Positions 32,574 through 43,337 of a stretch of DNA of 64,000 nt are shown here, piece after piece; within the stretch, counting starts at the first letter, position 1; every line of letters begins with the position of its first letter. Source of the stretch: Maylandia zebra (Eukaryota; Chordata; Actinopteri; Cichliformes; Cichlidae); NCBI RefSeq assembly GCF_041146795.1, contig NC_135170.1, positions 5,880,033 to 5,944,032 on the forward strand. The letters run 5' to 3'. A program made the translations under genes and the position numbers. Below the pieces are notes generated by a model. It ran no database searches and was not told where the DNA came from. It worked only from the letters and a program-made list of their open reading frames with translations.

Positions 32574-33916
32574 CACTCAACAAAAATATAAACGCAACAC
32601 CTTTGTTACTGCTCCCATTCCCCATGGGATGGATGTAGAGACCTAAAATTCATTCCAGATACACAATATAACCATCCCTCCCAAACAGTGGTCACAAATC
32701 AGTCCAAATGTGTGGTAGTGGGCACATCTGCCATATTGAGATAATCCATCCCACCTCACAGGTGTGCCACATCAGGATGCTGATCTGACATCATGAGTAG
32801 TGCACAGGTGTACCTCAGACTGCCCACAACAAAAGGCCACCCTGGAATGTGCAGTTTTTGGGGGTCTGGGGACCCAGAACCGGTCAGTATCTGGTGTGAC
32901 CACCATTTGCCTCATGCAGTGCAACACATCGTCGCATGGAGTCTATCAGATTGTCAATTGTGGCCTGTGGAATGTTGGTCCACTCCACTTCAATGGCTGT
33001 GCGAGGTTGTTGGATATTCGTGGGAACTGGTACACGCTGTCGTATACGCCGGTCAAGCACATCCCGAACATGCTCAATGGGTGACATGTCCGGTGAGTAT
33101 GCTGGCCATGCAAGAACTGGGACATTCTCAGCTGCCATCTGCCCTGAACAATGTGAACCATGATTCATCCGTGAAGCGCACACCTCTCCAACGTGCCAGA
33201 CGCCATCGAATGTGAGCATTTGCCCACACAAGTCTGTTACGGCGACGAGCTGGAGTCAGGTCAAGACCCCGATGAGGACGACGGGCATGCAGTTGAGCGT
33301 CCCTGAGACGGTTTCTGACAGTTTGTGCAGAAATTGTTTGGTTGTGCAAACCAATTGTTCCAGCAGCTGTCTGGGTGGCTGGTCTCAGACGATCTTGGAG
33401 GTGAACCTGCTGGATGTGGAGGTCCTGGGCTGGTGTGGTTACACGAGGTCTGCGGTTGTGAGGCCGGTTGGATGTGCTGCCATATTCTCTGAAACGCCTG
33501 TGGAGACGGCTTATGGTTGAGAAATGAACATTCAATGCACGGGCGACAGATCTGGTTGACATTCCTGCTGTCAGCATGCCAATTGCACGCTCCCTCATTG
33601 CTTTGGCATCTGTGGCATTTTGCTGTGAGACAAAACTGCACATTCCAGGGTGGCCTTTTGTTGTGGGCAGTCTGAGGTACACCTGTGCACTACTCATGAT
33701 GTCAGATCTGCATCCTGATGTGGCACACCTGTGAGGTGGGATGGATTATCTCAATATAGCAGATGTGCCCACTACCACACATTTGGACTGATTTGTGACC
33801 ACTGTTTGGGAGGGATGGTTATATTGTGTATCTGGAATGAATTTTAGGTCTCTACATCCATCCCATGGGGAATGGGAGCAGTAACAAAGGTGTTGCGTTT
33901 ATATTTTTGTTGAGTG
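32574..33916 (-). mobile_element. Tc1-like transposon, internally deleted
   Basis: Ends CACTCAACAAAAATATAAAC and the reverse complement at 33897-33916, flanked by TA. A further inverted region extends inwards (CGCAACACCTTTGTTACTGC). It carries a broken transposase. It inserted into the left arm of the family I IS630-type element. Confidence 0.93.
32884..33697 (-). pseudogene. Tc1-type transposase with deleted catalytic centre
   Basis: From 33697 (MSSAQVYLRLP) the frame gives the paired-like HTH (GMSTRSVARALNVHFSTISR), an RRPRVTT linker, and FTDESWF with the first catalytic Asp. Near 33145 the sequence jumps to SPDMSPIEHV in another frame, carrying the terminal Glu. The central stretch with the second Asp is missing, so it is non-functional. 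Stop at 32884. Confidence 0.9.
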
Positions 33917-34275
33917 TATATACTAACTCGACAGGTATCGACAGGCCAAGCGGAATGCGGCTCGGGCAGTGGCTGAAGCAAAAACTCGGGTGTGGGAGGA
34001 GTTCGGAGAGGCCATGGAAAAAGACTTTCGGACTGCCTCGAAGAGATTCTGGCAAACCGTCAGACGTCTCAGGAGGGGAAAGCGGTGCTCTACCTGCACT
34101 GTGTATAGTGCTGGTGGAGCGCTGCTGACTTCGACTGAGAAAATTGTCAGGCGGTGGAAGGAATACTTCGAGGACCTCCTTAATCCCACTGACACGTCTT
34201 CCGAGGAGGAAGCAGAGTCTGGGGATGAGGGGAATGACCCGCCAATTTCCGGGGGCGAGGTCACTGAGGCAGTTA

Positions 34276-35556
34276 CAGTTTTTTCTGATTGCTTAAGCAC
34301 ATTTTTTGTAACTATTGGCTAATTTTGCAAAACTCTTCACACAAATAAGAAAACCTGTCACCCAATCATCAAAACATTGTAGTTCTCTTGCAAAAGCGAA
34401 CACAGCTAGATTAACTCTTCACACCTTCGTAAAAATGGTGTTTCCGTATCAAACAGTACACACAAGCCATCATCTACTAAGCACACAATGCGCCAACTGC
34501 ACACTGATGGTATGAATACAAAACACATCTGGCTTTTGCTTTCTCTGTGCACAAGGTAGGCTATGTCAGTTTGAGCTCATACTTCTGTCATAGATCCATA
34601 AGCATAGAGGGATCCAAACTTCAAGTACTGGTGTTTATTCAAACACATCAAAACAAACACAAGTGTTTATTTCCAAGTATAGGATTATTTGCAATCGCCA
34701 TAATGACTATATGGGTTACTTGGTCTGCAGTGAACATGCTTCCTCTGCCCCCAGCATCTGGTCATCTAGCAATTCTGTAAAGTAACAATTTCAGTATTTT
34801 TACATCAATGGTATTGGTGTGTTTCTCATTGGCATATGGCAGTGCTACAAATCTTTGTGCGAAGTGACTGTACTAACCGATTCTCATTTCAAGATGTCCT
34901 TATGGTACTTGCTACAGTGTAGCGGCTCGAGTTAAGGTGGACCTGTTGGCCAGCTACCCTCAGGGTCATTCCACGGTTGATGACATGGTCCACTATTGTA
35001 GCTCTGATGTCATCAGCAATTCTATTTCTTACTCTTTCTACCCTTCCTCTCCCCCCTCCTCATCTTCCTCTCCCCCCTCCTCGTCTTCCTCTTGCTCCTC
35101 CTTGTCCTTGTCGTCCTCTTCATCCTACTTCTTCACCTCCACGTCCTCTTCCTCGGCCTCCTCTACTTCTCACTCTTTCTGCTCCCTCCATTGTACTCCA
35201 CACACACAGCTTACCTGTATTATAGTGCTTAGGCTGATTGCAAAGTGAACTAATTATCTAAAAAAGTTTTCACATGTGAAAGTGTGCCAGACAGTTGGCA
35301 AATTAATGTTAATGATAGCCATACATGTGTATACTTTTGCTAGGAGTGTGTTGGAAATTTGGTAATTGAGTGTTGTGCAGTGAATTGTGCCTACAGTTTT
35401 GCATAGTGTGTGTTACAAAATTGCAAACTGAGTGCAAAGCAGTTTTTGTGCTTTTAGTTTTGCAAACTCAGTGAGTGGTTTTGCTATAAGTCTGAATGGT
35501 TTTAGAGATTGTGCTACAGGAATCACAGTTAGGGTTTAAGCATTCAGAAAAAACTG
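34276..35556. mobile_element. IS630/Tc1-type non-autonomous element, copy 2 (family O)
   Basis: 1281 bp, ends CAGTTTTTTCTGATTGCTTA and its partner, flanked by TA (34274-34275 and 35557-35558), inserted into Rex3. It is uninterrupted and serves as the empty-site reference for the family I insertion. On the minus strand (about 35180-34890) it encodes an Arg/Gly-rich stretch and DIRATIVDHVINRGMTLR, then YTVASTIR, related to the N-terminus of the family I transposase. A tract of TCC/CTC repeats (35040-35110) corresponds to the Arg/Gly-rich part. Confidence 0.92.
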
Positions 35557-35558
35557 TA

Positions 35559-37020
35559 AACAACTCCTTGGTGGCAGAGCCCCTGGTGTTGATGAGGTCC
35601 GCCCCGAGTTCCTGAAGGCTCTGGACGTTGTAGGGCTGTCCTGGTTGACACGCCTCTGCAATGTTGCGTGGAGATCAGGGGCAGTACCTGTGGACTGGCA
35701 GACCGGGGTGGTGGTCCCCATCTTTAAGAAAGGGGACCGGAGGGTGTGTTCCAACTACAGGGGGATCACACTCCTCAGCCTCCCTGGGAAAGTCTATGCC
35801 AGGGTGCTGGAAAGGAGAGTTCGTCCGTTAGTCGAACCTCGGATACAGGAGGAACAATGCGGTTTTCGTCCTGGTCGCGGAACACTGGACCAGCTCTTTA
35901 TCCTCTCCAGGATACTTGAGGGTGCATGGGAGTTTGCCCAACCAGTCTACATGTGTTTTGTGGACTTGGAGAAGGCATTCGACCGTGTCCCTCGGGGTGT
36001 CCTGTGGGAGGTGTTGCGGGAATATGGGGTGTCTGGCCCATTGCTACGGGCCATTCGATCCCTATACAACCGTTGCAAGAGCTTGGTTCGCATTGCCGGC
36101 AATAAGTCGGACTCGTTCCCGGTGGGTGATGGGCTCCGCCAGGGCTGCCCTTTGTCTCCGGTTCTGTTCATAATTTTTATGGACAGGATTTTTAGGCGCA
36201 GCCAAGTGGCGGAGGGCTTTCGCTTTGGTGGCCTCAGAATCTCATCTCTGATTTTTGCAGATGATGTGGTTCTGTTGGCTTCATCGGGTGAGGGCCTCCA
36301 GCTCGCACTGGAACGGTTCACAGCCGAGTGTGAAGCAGCGGGAATGAGGATCAGCACCTCCAAATCTGAGGCCATGGTTCTCAGCCGGAAAAGGGTGGAG
36401 TGCCCACTCCGGGTCGGGGATGAGTTCCTGCCCCAAGTGGAGGAGTTCAAGTATCTCGGGGTCTTGTTCGCGAGTGATGGGAGAAGGGAGCCGGAGATCG
36501 ACAGACGGATTGGGGCTGCAGCTGCAGTAATGCGGACGCTGCACCGGTCCGTCGTGGTGAAGAGGGAGCTGAGTGTAAAAGCGAAGCTCTCAATTTACCG
36601 GTCGATCTACGTCCCTACCCTCACCTATGGCCACGAGCTGTGGGTAGTGACCGAAAGAACGAGATCGCGGATACAAGCGGCAGAAATGAGCTTCCTCCGA
36701 AGGGTGGCTGGCCTCTCCCTTAGAGATAGGGTGGGGAGGGGCTCAGAGTAGAGCAGCTGCTGCTCCACATCGAAAGGAGCCAGCTGAGGTGGTTCGGGCA
36801 TCTGACAAGGATGCCCCCTGGGCGCCTCCTGGGTGAGGTGTTCCAGGCATGTCCCACCGGGAGGAGGCCCCGGGGCAGACCCAGGACACACTGGAGAGAT
36901 TATATCTCTCGGCTGGCCTGGGAACGCCTTGGTATTCCCCCGGATAAGCTGGAGGAGGTGGCTGGGGAGAGGGAGGTCTGGGCCTCTTTGCTTAGGCTGC
37001 TGCCCCTGCGACCCGGCCCC
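35559..37020 (+). pseudogene. Rex3 reverse transcriptase remnant
   Basis: The frame entering at 35559 shows DWQTGVVVPIFKKGDR, QCGFRPGRGTLDQL, CFVDLEKAFDRV, GLRQGCPLSPVLF and FADDVVLL (catalytic box about 36256-36280). The RTE-type C-terminus follows: RELSVKAKLSIYRSIYVPTL and FLRRVAG. A deletion near 36740 removes part of the DRVRSS..REGLRVEQ stretch and shifts the frame; the last part (PPGRLLGEVFQACPTGRRPR) is in another frame. The upstream portion (33930-34273) is separated by the family O insertion. Not functional. Confidence 0.88.
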
Positions 37021-37554
37021 GGACAAAGCGGATGAAGATGGATGGATGGATGGATATACTAACTCTTCATTTCAGAATAGAACACATCTTTCTCTGCACA
37101 CACTAACTGTACAAAAACACTATAAATCTGACTCAAAATAAAATTAGTCTGTCAAAGAATAACACTTGTTTTCACTTCACGAGGTACATGCAGTCAATCA
37201 AAGTACACCAGGTTTCAAAATACTGGCTATTATTGACATTACAAAAACTGCATAGACTTTTATGTTTCAGTTTTACAGGTATTTGCATGCGAAACATGCA
37301 ATCCACCATTCTGACACCAGAAATGTCTTGGTTGGTAACTGTATGTCCACATGTACAATAATGTTCACATTCAAAAGCATTCCAGTAAAAAGCAAACAAG
37401 TTTTTGTTTCTTTACTGTTTACTACAGGAGGTACAGTAGAAACATGGTATGATAGGACAGAGAAAGTTTTACAGTATTGCTTACAGTGAACAAAATATCC
37501 ATGAAACACACAAGAGCATTCTGAACAAAAAAACAACAGCAAAAAGCCAAGATA

Positions 37555-37585
37555 AAAAGGGGGGGAGGGGGAGGGGGGCTAAAAA
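37555..37585 (+). repeat. G-rich tract
   Basis: AAGGGGGGGAGGGGGAGGGG followed by GG: three runs of at least five G separated by single A bases, just downstream of the family I transposase stop on its non-template side. May form a G-quadruplex. Confidence 0.7.
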
Positions 37586-37603
37586 AAGGCAAAAAATTGG
37601 CAT

Positions 37604-39033
37604 CTAATCTCTGCGATCTTCAGGGTTAGGCCACATGTTTTCATCAACATCACATCTGATGTTATCCAAGTCGATGCACCTGGGATAAAACCGCCTGGTA
37701 TGTCGGATCCACCCTTGGCAATCGTCAACTGTGATGTCCCTGGAGCCAGCATCCATGGCTTCAAGGAGAGACATCTGGTCATGTAGCTGATGGTCATAAA
37801 CCTTCCACCTCCATGCAGAAAAGAACTCCTCTATGGGGTTGAGGAAAGGTGAATAGGGTGGAAGGAAGAGACTTACCAGTCTTGGGTGGACTTCAAACCA
37901 TGTTGTTATTGCTTGCGAGTGATGGAAAGCCACATTGTCCCAGGTAATTACAAAGGTCCTCATGTTTTCACCCTCCTGACCCTGCTCTGGAACCAGGCGC
38001 TGGTGGAGATCATTGAGAAAGGCAAGCAAGCGCTCTGTATTATAGGGTCCAACCTGACATTTGTGAAGGAGTAATCCTGCATTTGCAATTGCTGCACACA
38101 TGGTAATGTTTGCCCCTCTCTGTCCTGGCACATCAACTGTGGCCCTTTTTCCAATTACATTTCGTCCATGTCGACGCCTTTTGGCCAGATTGAATCCTGC
38201 CTCATCGATGTATATGAATTCATGAGGGGCCTGGTTGGCCTCCAATTCCATAACTCTCTGAAACAAAGTTTATGTAAGTCATGTTATTACTGTATACCAT
38301 ACTGTACTGTAATCTAGTATTGTGTAGGTTACCTACTTGCAAAGTGCAAAGCTTATAGAACTGGACATTGGATTGAATATACACTATACCTGGACATATT
38401 GTCGTCGTAGCTCCTTGACCCTCTCACTGTTCCTCTCAAAGGGAACAGTGTAGAGCTGCTTCATCCGCACTCTGTGTTTGGACAATGTCCGCGTAATGGT
38501 TGTGAGGCTGATTCTATCGATATTGTCAAATATCTCATGGTCCGCCACAATTCTAGTTTGAATTTCACGCAGTTTTATTGCATTATTTGCAGTAACCATT
38601 TCTACAATGGCAAGCTCCTGATCATTACTGAGGAGCTTTCCTCTTCCCCCAGAGGGTGGAAGACGTTGCATTCTTTAGAAAGACAAAAAATTCAACTTAT
38701 GCATTACTGTATGACCATATTGACATGTCAAGTGAGAATAGAAACAATCCATGTAAAATGCAATACTTACCTGTTGGTTTGTTGAAAGATGCGTATAATG
38801 GAGGCAACCGTTGACCGCCTCAAATTGGGCTGCACTCTTTCACCAGCCTCTCTTAGTGAAAGACCATGGTTGATTACATGGTCAATGATAGTGGCACGAA
38901 TTTCATCACTGACTACTGTTCTTGCAGCCCTTGGAATGCCACCACCACGCATTCTTACACCTCTACCTTGCCCTCTCCTTGGGCCTGCTCTTCTCCCTGG
39001 GCCCCTTGCTCTTACTCTTCCTCGACCAGACAT
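37604..39033 (-). CDS. IS630-type DDE transposase, three exons, apparently intact
   Basis: Minus strand: exon 1 39033-38771, exon 2 38672-38390, exon 3 38257-37604. Donors (CAG|gtaagt, CAG|gtatag) and acceptors (ctaaag, tttcag) fit consensus and all phases agree, giving 399 residues with no stop. Residues 1-35 are Arg/Gly-rich. Residues ~40-180 form a tandem helix-turn-helix region (DEIRATIIDHVINHGLSLRE; TTITRTLSKHRVRM). The DDE core has D200 (FIYIDEAGFN), D289 (FVITWDNVAFHHS) and E325 (PFLNPIEEFF), a spacing of 35 between the last two. It would cut and paste the flanking element at TA sites. Earlier ATG at 39078 is possible but less likely. Activity is inferred, not shown. Confidence 0.88.
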
Positions 39034-40271
39034 TACAGTGTTTGTCTTTTTTTTGTTTCCAAAAACATCACTCCTCAAGGTCCTGCCTTATAAACCCCAC
39101 TGAGTCTAAGCCAGAATGGAAGAAGCTGTGGTTGGCCCAATTTACCCAACATAAATCAGCTGTGTGTCAATTATTCAATTGTTTGTTTATTATCAGCTGA
39201 GATATATTTTTGATATTGATATTGTTTTTGTACTGATATCATTGCAGAAGCAGAGGTTTTTATACTGTATCTAAGGTTTGGAATATTGTTTTTGCTATTG
39301 TGGGATGTTGTGTGTTAACATTCGTAGATACTACAAAAACAGTCCATAATTTTGTTGGGAGGTATAGCTTGTCTGTTAAGAAAATGTAAGCATTGTGGAA
39401 ATGTGTTCACTGACTGCATATTGGGTGAACACGACATGAAATGTGTGAATGGTATGGCCACAACAGACTGATGCTGTGCTAATTGTGTTTAGTTTTGCAA
39501 ATGTGACAACTGTTTGGACAAACGCTTGTTAGCGACTGAAAAAAACTGTAGTGCAAAGTGACGGTACTAACCGACTCTCATTTCAAAATGTCCTTATGAT
39601 GCTTGCTACAGTGTAGCGGCTCAAATTAGGCTGGACCCGTTGGCCAGCTTCCCTCAGGCTCACTCCATGGATGATTACATGGTCCACTATTGTAGCTCTG
39701 ATGTCATCAGCAATTTTATTTCTTACTCTTCTTACCCTTCCTCTCCCCCCTCCTCGTCCTCCTCTTGCTCCTCCTTGTCCTTGTCGTCCTCTTCATCCTA
39801 CTTCTTCACCTCCACGTCCTCTTCCTCGGCCTTCTCTACTTCTCACCCTTCTTGCTCCCTCCATTGTACTCCGCACACACAGCTTACCTGTATTATAGTG
39901 CTTAGGCTGATTGCAAAGTGAACTAATTATCTAAAAAAGTTTTCACATGTGGCAGTGTGCCAGACAGTTGGCAAAATAGTGTAAATAATGGCCTTAAATG
40001 TGTATAGTTTTGCTAGGAGTGCATTGATCATTTGGTATTTGAGTGTAAAGCAGTGAGTTGTGTTTACAGTTCTGCAAAAAGAGTGCTGTGCAGTGGATTG
40101 TAGCTACAGGTTTACAACGTGTGTATTACAAAATGGCAAACTGAGTGCAAAGCAGTGTTTGTGCTTTTAGTTTTGCAAACTCAGTGAGTGGTTTTGCTAT
40201 AAGTATTAATAGTTTTAGAAATTGTGCTATAAGAATCACAGTTAGGGTTTAAGCATTCAGAAAAAACTGTA

Positions 40272-40580
40272 AATTGGGAGCCAGCCCTCTCCGTCAACTT
40301 TCCCTTAGTGGTTTAGTGTAATTTACCACTTGCTCTCCCTTGCGTGTGCAGCAGATGACATTTTTCGCAATTACATTTTTTGTTGTCCGTATTATGTATT
40401 GCACATAACTTTTCAGAAATATCTTTTTCTCCTTATGATAACAGAAAGAAAACTGTAAACATCTTCCTATGTACATAATCCATACTTGTAGCAAACTGCA
40501 GGATAGCTTTACTACAACAAGGTCCCTGAGCAATAAAGGAGACTAAATGTTAAATGGACTTGTTGTTATATGTCTTTCTA
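40272..40580. other. Unassigned 300-bp segment
   Basis: Sequence to the right of the nest, AT-rich, no exon or repeat recognised. Confidence 0.4.
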
Positions 40581-41022
40581 CTGTCACGGCACTGGGTTGT
40601 GTGGCCCAGTGTTTGAGTTCTAATGCATTTTTTTGTATTCACATGTTGTAGTTTAACGCATCTAGTTGATTTCTAGTTTGCAGTTTAGTCCTTTGTTTCT
40701 TAGTCCCTTTTGTCATCTCTCCCTGGTCCATGCGTCTACCTGTCATGTTTCATGTCTGTGTGGCTCTTGTTGTCAAGTTCGTGCCATGTCTATGTCTCTG
40801 TGTTTCCTGTTTTATTTTGGAAGAGTGTGGTGTTCTTTGTTCATTGTAGTTAGTGTTACTCTTCCCTGTATTGTCATTATGTTTCATTCTAGTCAGCTGT
40901 GTTCTCATGTGTCTCCACTTCCCCTGATCACCTCATGTTTGTGTTTAAGTCCTCAGTCTTCCTTTGCCTGTTCAACTTCCACCACGTTATGCCAGGTTTC
41001 AGGACTCTGTGCTGGTCATGTA
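40581..41022 (+). repeat. LTR-like repeat, truncated by a hAT-type insertion
   Basis: Begins TGTCACGGCACTGGGTTGTG, pyrimidine-rich and TGTT-rich like fish Gypsy LTRs; interrupted at about 41023. Partner LTR not found, so a solo LTR or fragment. Confidence 0.4.
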
Positions 41023-41412
41023 GAGTAATTAATTATATTTACTAGTTACTTCTTGAAAAAAGTAACTGAGTTACAATGTTCTAAAAGTAATTAATTACTG
41101 GAAAAGTAACTATTGCGTTACTTAAAAAAAAAAGTTTAACCCTCTGGGGTCCAGGGTATAATTGGCCATTTTTAACTACTTTTGATTTTCCCTCCACATT
41201 TCACCTTTAAAAACTATTTACTTTGCCTTGTTTGGCATCATCCTTTTCAGCACAACCTCACGTGTCTGAATTTACACTTACGTTTTCATTTTGACATACT
41301 GTATTAACACAGTTGATCTAAAATCAGACAAAAAACATACAATCAGAGTAGAAAATGTTATATTTTTACTGTAACAACCACAAACATGTTTAATGATCAT
41401 ATTTCATAACTT

Positions 41413-42006
41413 CCATCCATCTTCATCCGCTTTGTCCGAGGCCGGGTCGCGGGGGCAGCAGCCTAAGCAAAGAGGCCCAGACCTCCCTCTCCCCAGCCAC
41501 CTCCTCCAGCTTATCCGGGGGAATACCAAGGCGTTCCCAGGCCAGCTGAGAGATATAATCTCTCCAGCGTGTCCTGGGTCTGCCCCGGGGCCTCCTCCCG
41601 GTGGGACATGCCTGGAACACCTCACCCAGGAGGCGCCCAGGAGGCATCCTTGTCAGATGCCCGAACCACCTCAGCTGGCTCCTTTCGATGTGGAGCAGCA
41701 GCTGCTCTACTCTGAGCCCCTCCCGGATGGCCGAACTTCTCACCCTATCTCTAAGGGAGAGGCCAGCCACCCTTCGGAGGAAGCTCATTTCTGCCGCTTG
41801 TATCCGCGATCTCGTTCTTTCGGTCACTACCCACAGCTCGTGGCCATAGGTGAGGGTAGGGACGTAGACCGACCGGTAAATTGAGAGCTTTGCTTTTACA
41901 CTCAGCTCCCTCTTCACCACGACGGACCGGTGCAGCGTCCGCATTACTGCAGCTGCAGCCCCAATCCGTCTGTCGATCTCCGGCTCCCTTCTCCTCTCCG
42001 GCTCCC
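41413..42006 (-). mobile_element. Rex3 LINE 3' fragment
   Basis: Minus strand. Rex3 C-terminal coding sequence from RTLHRSVVVKREL (41944) to RLLPPRPGLGQ (41423) is uninterrupted, ending in the short CATCC/GATG tail. It is flanked by an 11-bp duplication TTTCATAACTT (41402-41412 and 42007-42017). It is strongly 5'-truncated, so inactive, but its frame is cleaner than that of the copy at 33930, supporting a young insertion. Confidence 0.92.
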
Positions 42007-42422
42007 TTTCATAACTTTAAATGCAAATATAAATTGTCAATTTTAAAATCCTATGCACAAGTTTTGCAAACAACAAAGTTATTTGCATCCATTTACCTTT
42101 TACCTTGATTTCAAACTATTTACAGAACAATCAGCTGTTCTGCATTCAATAAGATGCCACACAAACTATTTGTGCAACTCCAAAAAATCATTTCTGTCCA
42201 CTATAAAGGAGAACATCACAGCCTGATACCTGCAGGTCTGACAGCAGCAGCTGTATCACTCCTGTTTTCTACCTGGAGACAGCAGTCGCCTCATTGTTCT
42301 GACACAACACAAAGCTATCCACAACACACTAACTACACAAGACAACACATTAACTACACACTCCAAACACGCTAAACGTCACAAATCTCTCACATCTCAA
42401 AACTCGCTCTCTCTCCTTTTCT

Positions 42423-42424
<2 letters not shown>

Positions 42425-42472
<48 letters not shown>
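42425..42472. repeat. TC microsatellite
   Basis: About 24 uninterrupted TC units inside the hAT-like element. Confidence 0.95.
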
Positions 42473-42474
<2 letters not shown>

Positions 42475-43337
42475 CATCACTCCTAAAACGTTGTTTTAGG
42501 TGACAAATGTTTTTGTTTTGTTTTTTTGCTCATAAGCAGAGAGTTCTCGCTGCGCTGTCTTTAGACAGTTAACGTGGCGAAACTATTGAGGAAAAAACGC
42601 CGCGTATATATTGTTTATCATGACTCTGGTTTTACGTGGCCTATCCACACAGTTTATAAACTGGTATATGTCACCTTGTTGCTTTGTCTTTAAGTGGTCA
42701 TGTGATTGGCTTACCATGACTCCTTTATTCTTCCCCAGTCAAACAGCAGCACTCATGCGATTGTTTTGCCCCCTGAGCTCCAGGTGTTGTGCTAGACAGT
42801 GATCGTGATCACCGTCCGCGGGAGCGCGCAGCTGCTTAAAGCTGTAGCGTCCAGATTACTCACGTAGTCACAACTTCCGTGCAACTGATATAAGCTGCGG
42901 TAAGCTGAACACAGCTTCAACCGTCTGTTTGTTGAAAAATAGTAACGGACCGCATTTTCTTGTTAGTAACTGTAACGGCGTTGTAACGATAGGAATAGTA
43001 ATTAGTTACATTACTCGTTACTGAAAAAAGTAACGCCGTTATGGTTATGGGTTGTGTCCTTCTCCCATATACTTTTCCAGTATTGCTTTGTCTCCAGCTT
43101 TGGTGGGGCTGTTCTTATATTGTTGCCCTGCCACTGAAAGTATACCTTAGATCAGGGGTCCCGGACCAGGGGCCACTTGCAGCCCACGTCACCCCTACTT
43201 GCAGCCTTTATATTAACATGTAGAAATATAATGCAATTTGGCCCTTAAGGTTACTTTTTTGTTAGGGAGGATTTCTTTGTTGTTGTATAGTGTGATGTTA
43301 AAATAGGTTCTTTAAAAAAAAACAAAAAAATATTTAA

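Larger units (their letters stand above)
33930..37053 (+). mobile_element. Rex3 (RTE-type) LINE, 5'-truncated, split by copy 2 of family O
   Basis: Flanked by a perfect 12-bp duplication ATATACTAACTC (33918-33929 and 37054-37065) and ending in (GATG)n, the tail I recall for Rex3. RT segments lie at 33930-34273 and 35559-37030. The insertion sits directly against the right end of the Tc1 copy. Endonuclease is absent by 5' truncation. Confidence 0.92.
32438..39548 (-). mobile_element. IS630/Tc1-type transposon with complete transposase (family I)
   Basis: Left end CGGTTTTTTTCAATCGCTAA and right end, reversed, CAGTTTTTTTCAGTCGCTAA, each followed by CAAGCG, are flanked by TA (32436-32437 and 39549-39550). 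Copy 2 of family O gives the empty site (CTACAAATCTTTGTGCGAAG, about 34849-34868), which matches the two flanks here with a single TA-like dinucleotide. The element includes a Tc1 and a Rex3 insertion left of the transposase. Without them it is about 2.6 kb. Confidence 0.93.
31837..40269. mobile_element. Outer IS630/Tc1-type non-autonomous element, copy 1 (family O)
   Basis: Ends CAGTCTTTTCTGATTGCTTA and, in reverse complement, CAGTTTTTTCTGAATGCTTA, both flanked by TA (31835-31836 and 40270-40271). Subterminal DNA is full of AGTTTTGCAAA-like motifs. Apart from the inserted 7.1-kb element (32438-39548), it is about 1.3 kb and matches copy 2 (34276-35556). It retains only the antisense start of a transposase related to the one it now contains. 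Confidence 0.9.
41023..43045. mobile_element. hAT-like element with TAACT-rich ends, holding a Rex3 fragment
   Basis: Left end TAGAGTAATTAATTATATTT then AAAAAGTAACTGAGTTAC; right end GTAATTAGTTACATTACTCG then AAAAAAGTAACGCCGTTA. These mirrored TAACT/AGTTAC-rich ends are typical of a common fish hAT family. Flanks GGTCATGT and GGTTATGG match at 6 of 8 positions, a possible decayed duplication. Interior is GC-richer (42480-42900) and non-coding. Confidence 0.6.

Noticed and set aside
33212..33520. Plus-strand ORF over the Tc1 transposase
   Set aside because: Shadow of the minus-strand transposase frame.
34937..35248. Ser/Pro-rich plus-strand ORF in the TCC-rich tract (also 39640-39921)
   Set aside because: It is the complement of the Arg/Gly-rich part of an IS630-type transposase N-terminus; the ORF is a by-product of the TCC repeats.
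37604..39033. Bacterial insertion sequence (IS630) contamination
   Set aside because: The transposase is split by introns with vertebrate-type splice sites, flanked by TA duplications inside other fish elements. IS630-Tc1-mariner is a superfamily shared with eukaryotes.
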